The notes: generated by a model from the letters alone, not told the origin. 64,000 nucleotides of DNA from Anabaenopsis elenkinii CCIBt3563 (GCF_015245355.1 NZ_CP063311.1:1199313-1263312); one strand, 5' to 3'. Shown: positions 34,501-44,590, numbered from the stretch's first letter. Numbers and translations: made by a program.

Positions 34501-35565
34501 TCAATGGTCAACAGCTATTGAATATAACGCTTTGAGTAGACGTTGGTTATCAGCATCACAACGGACAGCAACCCGGAAAAAGCGATCGCCTAATTCTTTA
34601 AAACTCCGACAGTCACGAATTAAAATTTGGTGATGCTCGAGTAGTTGTTGCTGTAATTGGCAAGTTGATGATTGGGATGCTACAAGTAGGAAGTTAGCAC
34701 TGCCTTCTAGGGGCTGCAAACCTGGAATTGAGGCTAAACCTTGAAAAAGTTGCTTTCGTGCCGGTGGTAGCCATTTCCAGGTGCGCTGTTGAAATTCTTG
34801 ATCCTGGATAGCAGCAATGGCAGCGGCAGCGGCTAGGTTGTTCACAGGCCAGGGATCTCGCCATGATTGCCATTGCGCCAGACGCTCAGGGTGAGCGATC
34901 GCATAGCCTAATCTTAGTCCTGGGAGACTGTAAAATTTCGTTAGCGATCGCAATACTACTAAATTTGGATATTTTGGCACCATATCAATGAGGCTTTGTT
35001 CCCCATGGGGAGGCAGAAAATCCATAAATGCCTCATCCACCACCACCAAAGCATATTGCTCTAAATGAGGCAAAATAGCCTCCCGCAAGAATAACCTGCC
35101 TGTGGGGTTGTGAGGATTATTTAGCAATAATCCATAATTTCCTAGTGCAGATAAAGGGGATAAAATTTCCCATTGTCCAGTCAAAGAAAGGGGAAACTCC
35201 AGGATGTTAGCGTTATATGCCGTTAGTGTGCGGTAATAATCGCCAAAGGCTGGAGTAACTAACATAGTCCCGGATAAATTTGCTAACTCTCTACCTGCTA
35301 AAGTCAATAATTCTGCGGAGCCATTTCCCGGCAGAATCCACTCAGGAGGTAATTGATGCCAGCTTCCTAGAGCAGATCTTAGTTCACTGTACTCTGGTTC
35401 CGGATAGTGTCTAAGATTATCGATTTGCGCATAGATAGCCGCGATGGCGCTATTTGGGGGTCCCAAAGGGCTGATGCTGGCAGAAAAATCCAGAATAGCT
35501 TCAGGTGGACAGCCAGCTAGTGCTGCCGCCCAGGCTAAATTTCCACCGTGAACTGGTTGCCGCAT
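34501..35565 (-). CDS. cobD: Threonine-phosphate decarboxylase-like aminotransferase
   Basis: 354 residues from the ATG at 35565. It is a fold-type I PLP enzyme: HGGNLAWAA at the start, SISPLGPP, NNPHNPTGR, VVDEAFMDF, and the PLP lysine in SLTKFYSLPGLRLGY. It closely follows CobD, which makes (R)-1-aminopropan-2-ol phosphate for the cobamide nucleotide loop, rather than HisC, though histidinol-phosphate aminotransferase is the alternative. It is 23 bases downstream of the HU gene and 10 bases upstream of the flavoprotein, forming a three-gene run. Confidence 0.85.
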   Translation of the reverse strand: MRQPVHGGNLAWAAALAGCPPEAILDFSASISPLGPPNSAIAAIYAQIDNLRHYPEPEYSELRSALGSWHQLPPEWILPGNGSAELLTLAGRELANLSGTMLVTPAFGDYYRTLTAYNANILEFPLSLTGQWEILSPLSALGNYGLLLNNPHNPTGRLFLREAILPHLEQYALVVVDEAFMDFLPPHGEQSLIDMVPKYPNLVVLRSLTKFYSLPGLRLGYAIAHPERLAQWQSWRDPWPVNNLAAAAAIAAIQDQEFQQRTWKWLPPARKQLFQGLASIPGLQPLEGSANFLLVASQSSTCQLQQQLLEHHQILIRDCRSFKELGDRFFRVAVRCDADNQRLLKALYSIAVDH

Positions 35566-35588
35566 CAATAAGAGATTCCCTACATTAT

Positions 35589-35882
35589 CTATTCTTTGGG
35601 TTCTTTTGGGGGTGCAACCTTTTCTCTAAAGAGTTTACCAGCTGAAAAAGCAGGAACCCTAGTGGCAGGAATCTCCATCTTTTCGTTGGTTTTGGGGTTA
35701 CGACCTTCACGTGCCTTACGTTCGCGTGATTCAAAGGAACCAAATCCTACTAATGTTACTTTATCCCCAGAAGAGACAGCTTCGATAATCGTTTCCAAAG
35801 CAGCAGTTAACACAGCATCGGCTTGTTTTTTAGTCACACTAGCCTTTTCAGATACTGCATCAACTAATTCACCCTTGTTCAT
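35589..35882 (-). CDS. hup: DNA-binding protein HU
   Basis: 97 residues, MNKGELVDAVSEKASVTKKQADAVL at the start, GFGSFESRERKAREGRNPKT in the DNA-binding arm, then VPAFSAGKLFREKV and a short Pro/Lys/Glu tail. It is a histone-like nucleoid protein, called HanA in Anabaena. AAGGAG lies at good distance before the ATG. Strong expression is expected. The downstream cobD-like gene is 23 bases away. Confidence 0.97.
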   Translation of the reverse strand: MNKGELVDAVSEKASVTKKQADAVLTAALETIIEAVSSGDKVTLVGFGSFESRERKAREGRNPKTNEKMEIPATRVPAFSAGKLFREKVAPPKEPKE

Positions 35883-36298
35883 ATCAAACTCCTTGATGTT
35901 TACTTGAGATTCTCGACGGTTGGATTATTTTTCCAGAGAATTAGAAAGTCGCTCTTGGGGAGTATTCATGTAAGAAATACCTGTACATCCCATCAGATCG
36001 ACTTTTCAATGAATCATTCTAAAGTGTTGTAGCCTGAAGTGGATAGATGAAACCATTAATTTATATGGATTTCGGGTTTTTTTGTGCTTTTTCAGTAAAT
36101 TTCACCCACAAAATATACAGAGAAATTCCCGGAATACTGAAAAATGCCACATATTTTTTCAGCTTTTGCTCTCAACCTGGTCATCGATTAAGAGCAGATT
36201 AACATGATCAACCGACTGATACTTGACAATTTTTGCTAGACTAAGCAACTGATTTTGACAACTTTTTCACCCCTTGCAAATGTAATCATCAGGCTAAA
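35883..36298. promoter_or_regulatory. Divergent promoter region, HU and solute-binding protein
   Basis: 416 bases between two divergent starts. It contains the AAGGAG site of HU at its left edge. Promoters for both genes must lie here, but I could not identify clear -35/-10 pairs or operators. No gene is supported. Confidence 0.4.
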
Positions 36299-37600
36299 AT
36301 GATCCGATTGCGAAAATTAAAACAACTGGCTATCTGGGTATTGGTTGGCTTGCTGGGCAGTTGGTTAGTAAGTTGTAATACTGCCAATATTGATATTAAT
36401 ACACAATCAACCGCGGCAGGAGAAGCTACTATTGAGTTTTGGACAATGCAACTCCAACCTAAATTTACTGACTACTTCCAAAGTTTGATTGCTAATTTTG
36501 AAACTGAAAATCCTGGTATCAAGGTCAAATGGGTGGATGTGCCATGGGCAGCTATGGATAACAAAATTTTAACATCTGTCTCAGCAAATACACCACCTGA
36601 TGTAGTCAATCTTAATCCGGTTTTTGCTTCCCAACTGGCGGGGCGAAATGCTTGGTTAGACTTGGATACTAAAATTTCTGATGCAGAACGTTCTTCTTAT
36701 CTGCCGAATATTTGGCAGGCTAGCACCCTCAATGGTAAAAGTTTTGGTATTCCTTGGTATTTGACTACCCGGCTAACTATTTATAACAGGGATTTATTGC
36801 AGGCCGCAGGTATTAACAAAGTACCGTCAACCTATGCAGAATTGGCAGATGTAGCCCAGAAAATTAAGGAGCAGACGGGTAAATATGCTTTTTTTGTCAC
36901 TTTTGCACCCCAAGATTCTGGTGAGGTGTTGGAGTCATTGGTGCAAATGGGCGTTACCCTGGTAGATCAGGAGGGTAAGGCGGCTTTTAATTCTTCCCAA
37001 GGTAAAGCAGCTTTTCAATATTGGGTAAATTTATATCAACAGGGGTTACTTCCTAGGGAGGCTTTAACCCAAGGACATCGCCATGGCATTGATTTATACC
37101 AGTCTGGCGAAACGGCATTTTTAGCTTCTGGGCCTGAGTTTCTCAATACTATTGCTAACAATGCACCCCAAGTTGCTCAGGCCTCTGCGATCGCACCCCA
37201 GATTACCGGTGATACTGGTAAAAAGAATGTGGCTGTGATGAATGTAGTTGTCCCCCGAGCTAGTCAACATCCCGATGCAGCTGTTAAGTTTGCTTTATTT
37301 CTCACCAATGACAAGAATCAGCTAGCCTTTGCTAAAGCTGCTAATGTTTTACCATCTACAAAACAAGCATTGGCAGATAGTTACTTTCAAAATGTCCCTG
37401 ATACTGCTTCGACCGTGGAACGAGCACGGGTAATTAGTGCTAAACAATTGCAACAAGCTGAGATTTTAACGCCAACTTTGAGAGATTCTAAAAGATTACA
37501 AAAGGCAATCTATGAGAATTTACAAGCAGCTATGTTAGGACAGAAAACCGTCGATCAGGCGCTGGAAGATGCGGCGCAAGAGTGGAATAACAGGCTATAG
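36299..37600 (+). CDS. Sugar-type ABC transporter substrate-binding lipoprotein
   Basis: 433 residues with a lipoprotein signal ending in the lipobox LVSC (Cys26). The mature part has family 1 extracellular solute-binding features: EFWTMQLQPKF, PDVVNLNPVFASQLA, FGIPWYLTTRLTIYNRDLL, and the C-terminal MLGQKTVDQALEDAAQEW. Such proteins deliver sugars or glycosides to two-permease ABC importers. No permease or ATPase gene adjoins, so its partner genes must be elsewhere. It is divergent from HU and followed by a terminator shared with folC. Confidence 0.9.
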   Translation: MIRLRKLKQLAIWVLVGLLGSWLVSCNTANIDINTQSTAAGEATIEFWTMQLQPKFTDYFQSLIANFETENPGIKVKWVDVPWAAMDNKILTSVSANTPPDVVNLNPVFASQLAGRNAWLDLDTKISDAERSSYLPNIWQASTLNGKSFGIPWYLTTRLTIYNRDLLQAAGINKVPSTYAELADVAQKIKEQTGKYAFFVTFAPQDSGEVLESLVQMGVTLVDQEGKAAFNSSQGKAAFQYWVNLYQQGLLPREALTQGHRHGIDLYQSGETAFLASGPEFLNTIANNAPQVAQASAIAPQITGDTGKKNVAVMNVVVPRASQHPDAAVKFALFLTNDKNQLAFAKAANVLPSTKQALADSYFQNVPDTASTVERARVISAKQLQQAEILTPTLRDSKRLQKAIYENLQAAMLGQKTVDQALEDAAQEWNNRL

Positions 37601-37620
37601 TTTGACAATTTCACCACATC

Positions 37621-37643
37621 CCCGACTAGTTCGACTGGTCGGG
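37621..37643. terminator. Terminator between convergent genes
   Basis: CCCGACTAGT and ACTGGTCGGG pair over 10 bases with one G-T type mismatch and a TCG loop. It lies between the stops of the solute-binding protein gene and folC. Confidence 0.65.
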
Positions 37644-37646
37644 TAT

Positions 37647-38900
37647 CTATCTGTTGTGTCTGAAAAAATGACCGATTAAATAAAGAGAGCCACACAGAAC
37701 AACTTGATTATTATTATCATTAACTGCTGCTTCTAGGGCGGATGTTAAATCCGAATAGGTTTGACATTTGGACAATTCTGGACAAATTTTAGTCGCTATT
37801 TGGGCTAGTTCTCTGGGGTCGGCTGAACTATGATCTGGTACTGGAACTAGATATAATTGGTTATGCGATCGCAGTAAGGCTTGAAAAATATCTCTATGTT
37901 CTTTAGTAGAAAGCATTCCCATCACCCAAGTTAATCCTGGGGTATTTAAACTGTCTACATAATCTCTTAATGCTTGAGCAGCAGCGGGGTTATGTGCGCC
38001 ATCAATTAATAATTTGTGGTTTTTCCAACTCACCCATTGCATTCGTCCGGGCCATTGAGTTTTACTCATACCGTTCACAATTGCTTCTGGGGAAATATTC
38101 CCACCCTGGTTTTGCAGAATTTCTACAGCAGCTAAGGCTAAAGCTGAGTTATTTAGTTGAATTTGCCCCTTTAATGGGAGAGGATATTTAATAATTGAGG
38201 AATTTACTTGAGTTTCATATTCAGCCCATCCGGGGGAGATTTCACGAGCAGATTTTGGCTCAATATAGGGGGATTGTAATTCTTGGGCACGCGATCGCAC
38301 AACTTTTTGGGCATCTGGGGGCAATTTCCCCACCACAACGGGACACCCAGGTTTAATAATACCTGCTTTTTCCCGAGCAATATCCGCCACAGTCGGTCCT
38401 AATTGCTGCCAATGTTCCCGGCTAATAGATGTAATTATAGTTACCATTGGATCTGAGCAAACATTAGTCGCATCCAGACGCCCTCCCAAACCCACTTCTA
38501 TGACTGCAACATCAACTTGAGCTTGAGCAAAATATAACCAAGCAGCGGCGGTAATCACTTCAAACTGAGTCGGGTACTCATCATCACCTTGAGCAGCATC
38601 TTGGACTTGTAAGATTAATTGGCTAAATTTCTCAGTAGTAATTGGCTGTTTATTAATACAAATGCGTTCCGTCCAATCAACTAAATGAGGAGAAATATAA
38701 CAGCCAGTCTTATAACCAGCTTCAGTGAGTATAGAGTGAAGATAAGCACAAACAGAACCTTTACCATTAGTACCCGCAACGTGAATTACCGGAACTTGGA
38801 GGTGGGGGTTACCCAGGTTCGCCAATAGTTTGATAATGCGGGAGAGTCCCAGATTTACGCCAAAATGCTCAAAGGGTTTTAGTAAAGAATTTATATCCAC
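37647..38900 (-). CDS. folC: Bifunctional folylpolyglutamate/dihydrofolate synthase
   Basis: 417 residues. A Mur-ligase-like fold with P-loop GTNGKGSVCAY, SPHLVDWTERI, VEVGLGGRLDATN, and the C-terminal domain signature DGAHNPAAAQALRDY. It adds glutamate to dihydropteroate or folates in the cytoplasm. Length is normal. The gene converges on the solute-binding protein gene and lies upstream of nothing obviously related. Confidence 0.95.
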   Translation of the reverse strand: MDINSLLKPFEHFGVNLGLSRIIKLLANLGNPHLQVPVIHVAGTNGKGSVCAYLHSILTEAGYKTGCYISPHLVDWTERICINKQPITTEKFSQLILQVQDAAQGDDEYPTQFEVITAAAWLYFAQAQVDVAVIEVGLGGRLDATNVCSDPMVTIITSISREHWQQLGPTVADIAREKAGIIKPGCPVVVGKLPPDAQKVVRSRAQELQSPYIEPKSAREISPGWAEYETQVNSSIIKYPLPLKGQIQLNNSALALAAVEILQNQGGNISPEAIVNGMSKTQWPGRMQWVSWKNHKLLIDGAHNPAAAQALRDYVDSLNTPGLTWVMGMLSTKEHRDIFQALLRSHNQLYLVPVPDHSSADPRELAQIATKICPELSKCQTYSDLTSALEAAVNDNNNQVVLCGSLYLIGHFFRHNR

Positions 38901-38999
38901 AAACAGCTAAACTGGGGTGAGGCGATTTAATCATAGACATCTGGGAAAAATGAAATGTGCGTGACTGGAAAGCCACGCAAAGCAAATTCACAACCAGGC

Positions 39000-39125
39000 T
39001 TATGCTTCTTTGTTCAAAAAGTTTTGTACTTGTCTTAAAGCTGCAGCGCCAATGTTAAATGCAGCCCAACCACCAGCAATGACAATTGGTGCAAGAACGA
39101 TGACAATACGGTAATCGATATCCAT
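39000..39125 (-). CDS. psbY: Photosystem II protein Y
   Basis: A 41-residue protein, [20 protein letters not shown] at the start, with one membrane helix (about 6-30) and a short basic cytoplasmic tail containing [12 protein letters not shown]. This matches the small PsbY subunit, which sits at the edge of photosystem II near cytochrome b559. GGGGAG lies nine bases before the ATG. It is a free-standing small gene between folC and the carbonic-anhydrase-like gene. Confidence 0.92.
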   Translation of the reverse strand: MDIDYRIVIVLAPIVIAGGWAAFNIGAAALRQVQNFLNKEA

Positions 39126-39311
39126 TATCTAGAACTCCCCTTTTAAGTGAAAATTAAAGTTTTATGAACTGTTCTCATGTTTATTTTTAGCCTAATTGGC
39201 AAATTTCGCTAGTCCCATGGGACTACAAGCCTCAGCTTGGATGCCAATAAACTTAAGCATTGCTGCCTTTAGGCTAATTACCAATATATAGTTATATTAC
39301 AATCTTTGGCA

Positions 39312-39842
39312 CTATTTCTGGTGGTAAAAACCGAGATCACTTCCTGTTCCCCCATGAACTAAAGCCAACTTTTTGTAACGTTCTGCGTGTTCTATCAGTT
39401 CTGCGGCTTCTTTGTCTGAAACTGGGCGCAATACCTTACCGGGAATACCAACCACTAAAGACTGGGGGGGGATATTCTTAGTTACCACCGCGCCAGCACC
39501 AATGATGCTACCGTGACCCACTCTCACCCCATCTAAAATAATTGCACCAATGCCAATCAAGCAGCCATATTCAATGTGGGCAGAATGTACCACAGCACGA
39601 TGGCCGATAGTGACATGATGTTCTAGAATTGTTGGTAAACCAGGGTCGCCATGTAAAATTGCCCCATCTTGAATGTTTGTACATTCCCCAATGTCAATGC
39701 TTTCTACATCTCCCCTAACTACTGCACCATACCAAATGCTGACCCCGGCTTGAATATTCACAGCACCCATGACCACAGCATTGGCGGCGATGAAAGCCGC
39801 TTGAGAAAAATCGGGAGATGGCCAGTAAGAAGTTGTAGACAC
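39312..39842 (-). CDS. Gamma-carbonic-anhydrase-like hexapeptide-repeat protein
   Basis: 176 residues from a GTG start. A left-handed beta-helix of hexapeptide repeats (VVMGAVNIQAGVSIW ... IGHRAVV ... IIGAGAVV) carries histidines placed as in the zinc-binding gamma-class proteins (HGD, HHVTIGHRAVVHSAHIEYG). A C-terminal helix follows. It belongs to the YrdA/gamma-CA-like group. Whether it has carbonic anhydrase activity cannot be told. It is not part of a carboxysome cluster here. Confidence 0.85.
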   Translation of the reverse strand: MSTTSYWPSPDFSQAAFIAANAVVMGAVNIQAGVSIWYGAVVRGDVESIDIGECTNIQDGAILHGDPGLPTILEHHVTIGHRAVVHSAHIEYGCLIGIGAIILDGVRVGHGSIIGAGAVVTKNIPPQSLVVGIPGKVLRPVSDKEAAELIEHAERYKKLALVHGGTGSDLGFYHQK

Positions 39843-40080
39843 GATAGAATATGAATATGGTACCCACCGAACATTGGAGAAACTCTAAACTTTGAGGCTG
39901 GTTTCATAACCAGAATATCACAGTATCATGTCTCTCATCTGAGTCAGATACACTGGAGATTGTTCACGCTCAAGCTGGGTTTGTTGGCAGCAACGAGCAA
40001 GCCTCGAACATAGAGGGGTATAAGTGTCAAATCCAACTCACTGGTGCTGGTGAAGACGAAAATATGTTTTTATCCACTTC

Positions 40081-40593
40081 ATGATGAATCCAGGCTTGCA
40101 GTACCCTATATTTGGCCCTGACATTCAGTGTCCCCACTGTCGTCAGTCTATTCCAGCCCTGACACTCACAGATACTTATTTGTGTCCGCGTCATGGTGCT
40201 TTTGAGGCCAACCCTAAAAATGGAGAGTTGGTTCACCTCCAGTCGGGTCGTCATTGGCGACGCTGGAATAATGAATGGTATAGACAGCATACCCACCCCG
40301 ATGGTATTCGCTTTGAAATCCACGAGGCATTGGATAAGCTGTATACTCAAGGTTACAGAGCAACACGGGTGATTATTGCTCAACGTTATCAGGAATTGAT
40401 GAGTGGCTATCTAGAACGTAGCACTCCTTGGCGTTCTGGAGAGCCGCAAGCTAACTCTGGGCGATTATACGGATTACCCGTGGAATTTAGCCCCGATGCT
40501 TCCGAAGTTCCCTGCTGGGATGTGATTAATTTTGATCTGGAAAAGGAGCCGGGTGTACCTGTACGCTATCCCTATTTCCGATTATTTGAGTAA
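40081..40593 (+). CDS. Conserved cyanobacterial protein, TIGR02652 type
   Basis: 170 residues. The N-terminus has a small zinc-ribbon-like set of cysteines (IQCPHCRQSIPA and a later YLCPRHG). The rest is conserved and rich in aromatic and charged residues (GRHWRRWNNEWYRQHTH, TRVIIAQRYQELM, VRYPYFRLFE at the end). I recognise it as the cyanobacterium-specific family TIGR02652, whose function is unknown. Two adjacent ATG codons make the exact start uncertain by one residue. The stop is followed by a palindromic terminator. Confidence 0.75.
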   Translation: MMNPGLQYPIFGPDIQCPHCRQSIPALTLTDTYLCPRHGAFEANPKNGELVHLQSGRHWRRWNNEWYRQHTHPDGIRFEIHEALDKLYTQGYRATRVIIAQRYQELMSGYLERSTPWRSGEPQANSGRLYGLPVEFSPDASEVPCWDVINFDLEKEPGVPVRYPYFRLFE

Positions 40594-40599
40594 GAGATG

Positions 40600-40625
40600 T
40601 AGAGACAATTGATCAATTGTCTCTA
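40600..40625 (+). terminator. Perfect 26-bp palindrome after the TIGR02652 gene
   Basis: TAGAGACAATTGA is followed directly by its reverse complement, seven bases past the stop codon. Palindromes of the type GTAGAGACG...CGTCTCTAC are dispersed in Nostocales genomes. It may end transcription although no T run follows. Confidence 0.6.
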
Positions 40626-41063
40626 CCAGGGGTGTCCATGACCAGAAAACGAGACCTGAGCCAATGGCTTTTAGACATGGGGATAAGTCGATAGCGACTT
40701 TAGTCGCATTAGAACGATTGACTGGCTTTAGCCACAGTGGTATAATGCTCAAAGTGAGTAAGAACAACCATCTACGTGAGAAAACATCCTAGTACGGAGA
40801 AATCCCGGCAACGGACATATCCAATTTTAGTTGGAATAGTTAAAGGGCAAATAATGGCAAGATGTTGAGCGTACCTAATTGGCATCGCGATGGACTCACC
40901 AAAGCCAAAAAAAATAAAAGTAAGCGCAATTGCAATACCTTTCATACTGGTAATTGTTTTGAGCGTGTAGGGTGTTTTTGATAGCACCATTGAAAGTTCG
41001 TTTATGGACTATTCAAGAATCCCCAGGCTTATAGCCGTGGGGAGTATCAAGGATGACTAAATT
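40626..41063. other. Intergenic region, probable insertion-sequence remnant
   Basis: About 440 bases without a supportable gene. The right end carries GAATCCCCAGGCTTATAGCCGTGGGGAG (hairpin 41021-41042), which looks like the end hairpin of IS200/IS605-type elements. Fragments such as GACTTTAGTCGCATTAGAACGATTGACTGG may derive from the same element, but no tnpA or tnpB frame remains. Confidence 0.4.
41021..41042 (+). repeat. IS200/IS605-like end hairpin, no transposase
   Basis: CCCCAGGCT and AGCCGTGGGG form a stem with one bulge. A second copy of the same motif occurs at 46301-46324. It is followed 20 bases later by the start of the VOC gene, so it could influence that gene. Confidence 0.5.
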
Positions 41064-41492
41064 ATGCACCACGTTTCGATTCGCACTGCTAATATTCACC
41101 AGGCGATCGCATTCTATGAACTGTTAGGGTTTACAGTTTGTGAGCGCTTCACCACAGGCTATACTCTGGCTTGTTGGATGGAAGGGTTAGGGGGAAGGAT
41201 CGAATTAATCCAAATTCCTCAACCTAAACCCGCACCAGATGCTTTTACGGATGAGCATTATGTGGGTTATTATCATCTGTCTTTTGATTTAACTACAATT
41301 ACATCAGATTTACCCGGCTGGTTGATAAATTTACAATCACGTGTTATGTGTGTGGAGAATTTACCACCCCTGAAAATACTTTTAGAACCCACACAGCAGC
41401 AAATAGGCGATCGCATTTGGGAGGTAGCTTTTATTGCTGATACCGATGGCTTACCCCTGGAATTTATTCGCTGTCTGGCTCAACTTGATTAG
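41064..41492 (+). CDS. VOC/glyoxalase-like family protein
   Basis: 142 residues. The start MHHVSIRTANIHQAIAFYELLGF is typical of the vicinal oxygen chelate fold, and a second module ends with VAFIADTDGLPLEFIR. Candidate metal ligands are His2 or His3, a Glu in RIELIQ, a His in YYHLSFD and the Glu in LEFI. Substrates of this superfamily range from methylglyoxal-glutathione to antibiotics, so no specific reaction is assigned. The gene seems monocistronic. Confidence 0.82.
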   Translation: MHHVSIRTANIHQAIAFYELLGFTVCERFTTGYTLACWMEGLGGRIELIQIPQPKPAPDAFTDEHYVGYYHLSFDLTTITSDLPGWLINLQSRVMCVENLPPLKILLEPTQQQIGDRIWEVAFIADTDGLPLEFIRCLAQLD

Positions 41493-41619
41493 TTACAGGG
41501 TGTATTAAACCATGTTACAATTATTTTGGTTTTTTTGTAACGAGAATTGTCAAAATTAGTTAATAAAAATTAGTTAATATATTATACCTTTGGTGGGCAA
41601 AATTTGGCTTAACTACTCA

Positions 41620-42129
41620 ATGAATCGGTTATTTACAGAATTTCATCAAAATATATTGTACCCAATTCTACCTAATGTACTGCGTTTAATTCGCCAGTTC
41701 ACTTTCCTATGTTTGCTGCTGTGCTTTGGTTTTGCGCTTCAGAGCCGGGCGATCGCAGCTGATTCTACTAATTTACTTAAACAGCCAGCCAGAGAAATTA
41801 CAATTAGTTTAGGTAATTCCGCCAATGAACTTAAATTTGAACCAGATCATTTAGAATTTGTTCCGGGTAAACGCTACCTATTACACCTAAATAATCCCAG
41901 CCAATTAAAACATTATTTCACAGCCAAAGATTTTGCTGATGGTATCTGGACGCAAAAAGTCGAAGCTGGCAAAGTAGAAGTCAAAGGCGCAATTCATGAA
42001 CTAGAACTCAAACCTGGTGCAGAAGCGGAATGGTTCTTTGTGCCCATCAAACCCGGAAAATATAGCTTAAACTGTTCCATAGCCGGACATACAGAAGCAG
42101 GAATGACAGGAGAAATTGCTATACAGTAA
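41620..42129 (+). CDS. Exported cupredoxin-domain protein
   Basis: 169 residues from the ATG at 41620; a TTG ten codons upstream is a poorer start. A signal peptide (hydrophobic to about residue 45, AIAAD cleavage region) is followed by a plastocyanin/azurin-like domain. Copper ligands are suggested by KHYF (His) and the C-terminal loop NCSIAGHTEAGM (Cys, His, Met). This is the type 1 copper arrangement. It should be lumenal or periplasmic and transfer electrons or bind copper. It is not plastocyanin itself because the surrounding sequence differs. Confidence 0.8.
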   Translation: MNRLFTEFHQNILYPILPNVLRLIRQFTFLCLLLCFGFALQSRAIAADSTNLLKQPAREITISLGNSANELKFEPDHLEFVPGKRYLLHLNNPSQLKHYFTAKDFADGIWTQKVEAGKVEVKGAIHELELKPGAEAEWFFVPIKPGKYSLNCSIAGHTEAGMTGEIAIQ

Positions 42130-42224
42130 CTGATGACAGGAATCGCAAACCAGGCTTGGTTAAAAATAAGGTAACTTAAATTTATAGCCATATCAGTCAG
42201 TCATCAGTAATTATTAAACTCTCC

Positions 42225-43052
42225 ATGAACATTCTCAGTAACTTGCTTTCCCAAAAAACTCAGCCCCAACCTGCACCAAAACAACACCGGGGAATTGAAA
42301 TTAAATCTCCCCGGGAAATTGAAATCATGCGGCAATCAGCTAAAATTGTGGCTACCGTACTCAAAGAAATTTCTGAGATGGTCCAGCCTGGTATGACTAC
42401 AGCTGATTTGGATGCTTACGCTGAAAACCGCATCCGGGAAATGGGCGCTACACCCAGCTTTAAGGGCTATCATGGCTTTACCGGTTCCATTTGTGCCAGT
42501 ATTAATCATGAAGTTGTCCATGGTATCCCCAGTACTAAGAAAGTAATTCGCACCGGGGATGTGTTAAAAGTAGATACCGGTGCTTATTACCAAGGTTTTC
42601 ATGGTGATTCTTGTATTACCATCGCCGTGGGAGATGTGACCCCGGATGCTGCTAAACTCATCCGCGTTGCAGAAGAAGCACTCTATAAAGGTATTGAACA
42701 GGTAAAGGCGGGTGCTTATTTACTTGACTTAGCCGGAGCTATAGAAGACCATGTAAAAAGTCATGGTTTTAGTGTGGTGGAAGGATTTACAGGGCATGGT
42801 GTAGGTCGGAATTTACACGAAGAACCTTCAGTTTTTAACTACCGCACCCGGGAAATGCCAAATGTGAAACTGCGCGCAGGAATGACTTTGGCAATTGAAC
42901 CAATTTTAAATGCAGGTTCTAAGCATACTAGAATATTGTCTGATAGATGGACTGCTGTAACTGTAGATAATTCTCTATCAGCACAGTTTGAACATACAGT
43001 TTTAGTGACGGAAACAGGTTACGAGATTTTAACAGACCGCACCAAAGTGTAA
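42225..43052 (+). CDS. map: Methionine aminopeptidase, type I
   Basis: 275 residues: a short N-terminal extension, then the pita-bread fold. Metal ligands appear in VDTGAYY, HGDSC, GHGVGR, AIEPIL and QFEHTV. It removes the initiator methionine from new proteins in the cytoplasm. Cyanobacteria often have more than one map gene. It lies 95 bases downstream of the cupredoxin gene on the same strand. Confidence 0.96.
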   Translation: MNILSNLLSQKTQPQPAPKQHRGIEIKSPREIEIMRQSAKIVATVLKEISEMVQPGMTTADLDAYAENRIREMGATPSFKGYHGFTGSICASINHEVVHGIPSTKKVIRTGDVLKVDTGAYYQGFHGDSCITIAVGDVTPDAAKLIRVAEEALYKGIEQVKAGAYLLDLAGAIEDHVKSHGFSVVEGFTGHGVGRNLHEEPSVFNYRTREMPNVKLRAGMTLAIEPILNAGSKHTRILSDRWTAVTVDNSLSAQFEHTVLVTETGYEILTDRTKV

Positions 43053-43159
43053 TATACATAGTTTTGGGGACTTTTGTCCCTAATACAAACTTGGAGGTTA
43101 TATAACTCACTTCGTAGCTAAATATACTATTAACTAGATATATTTTAATTAATCAAAAT

Positions 43160-44563
43160 ATGAATAACAATGATTTAGCTTTTACCCCAGCCCTAGAATT
43201 AGCCAAGCTTATTCGTGGTGGGGATGTATCACCCCTGGAATTAGTAGAATTATATTTAAACCGTATTGAGCAGTTTAACCCCCAACTAGGAAGTTATTTT
43301 ACAGTCACAGCAGAACAAGCGATCGCAGATGCTCAGGCTAAAATAGAAATATTAACAACCACCTCCGAACTACCGCCATTTTTCGGTGTCCCCATTTCCA
43401 TTAAAGACCTAAACGCCGTGGCTGGTGTACCCTGTACCTATGGCAGTCCTGCTTTATTACAAAACATCCCTAACTACGATGATGGCGTAGTCACTCGCAT
43501 TAAACAAGCTGGATTTATTATCCTGGGTAAAACCGCCACCTCAGAGCTAGGTTCATTTCCTTACACCGAACCTACAGGATTTCCCCCAGCTAGAAACCCT
43601 TGGAATTTAGAATACACCCCCGGCGGTTCTAGTGGCGGTGCTGCTGCAGCGGTAGCAGCGGGTTTGTGTGCTATAGCCCAAGGTTCCGACGGTGGTGGCT
43701 CTATTCGCGGTCCCGCGGCTTGCTGTGGGTTGGTTGGTATAAAACCATCACGGGGTAGAGTCACCCATGCACCCGTAGGAAGTCCCGTAGCTGGACTTGG
43801 TACTAATGGACCCATAGCCCGGACAGTAGCAGATGCAGCCGCCCTTTTAGATGTTATGTCTGGCTATGTCACAGGTGATCCTTACTGGTTACCAGATCCT
43901 CAAACCTCCTTCCTCGCCGCAACCACGGATAAACTCGATAATTTACGCATCGCATTTAGTACCGGTATCCCTCCCCTGGGCCTAGCTGACTCCAACTGTC
44001 AGCAAGGGGTAATGCAAACAGTAGAATTATTAGCACAATTAGGTCATACTATAGAAGAGAAGTCCCTTGATTTGAGTGGGTTAGTAGAACCATTTCAAAC
44101 TGTGTGGCAAAGTGCTGTAGCTGCATCAGGAATACCACCGGAAGCATTACAGCCGGTGAATCGCTTTCTCTTCTCCCGCATAGGTTCAGTGGGTGAGTAT
44201 CTCCGGGCGGTTTCCCAAATGCAAATCCTAGCCAGGCAAATTGTGGCGTTTTTCGATACCGTAGATGTACTAGTATTGCCTGTATATTTACATTCACCTA
44301 TCCGGGTGGGGGAATGGGCTGATTTAACTCCAGAAGAGACATTCCAAAAAATTATTCACTGGGTAGCACCTTGTCCCGCTGCTAACGCCACGGGACAACC
44401 GGCTATAGCAATTCCTGTGGGTTTTGATACTAACGGGTTACCTATCAGTGTACAGCTAGTTGGCAAACCCGCGGCGGAATCCACTTTAATTAGTCTAGCT
44501 GCGCAATTAGAAGCGGCCAACCCTTGGCTGCAACATCGACCGAATTTGGTAACACAAGGTTAA
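43160..44563 (+). CDS. Amidase signature family protein
   Basis: 467 residues with the amidase signature triad: Lys in ISIKDLN, Ser in GSSGGAAAA and Ser in GGGSIRGPA. The C-terminal half carries the usual ANATGQPAIAIPVGFD block. It resembles GatA, but no gatB or gatC is adjacent and the surface residues differ, so a free-standing amidase of unknown substrate is more likely. It starts 107 bases after map on the same strand and ends near MITE copy 3. Confidence 0.9.
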   Translation: MNNNDLAFTPALELAKLIRGGDVSPLELVELYLNRIEQFNPQLGSYFTVTAEQAIADAQAKIEILTTTSELPPFFGVPISIKDLNAVAGVPCTYGSPALLQNIPNYDDGVVTRIKQAGFIILGKTATSELGSFPYTEPTGFPPARNPWNLEYTPGGSSGGAAAAVAAGLCAIAQGSDGGGSIRGPAACCGLVGIKPSRGRVTHAPVGSPVAGLGTNGPIARTVADAAALLDVMSGYVTGDPYWLPDPQTSFLAATTDKLDNLRIAFSTGIPPLGLADSNCQQGVMQTVELLAQLGHTIEEKSLDLSGLVEPFQTVWQSAVAASGIPPEALQPVNRFLFSRIGSVGEYLRAVSQMQILARQIVAFFDTVDVLVLPVYLHSPIRVGEWADLTPEETFQKIIHWVAPCPAANATGQPAIAIPVGFDTNGLPISVQLVGKPAAESTLISLAAQLEAANPWLQHRPNLVTQG

Positions 44564-44590
44564 CATGCAGGCATCGTTAGCACAAGTCTC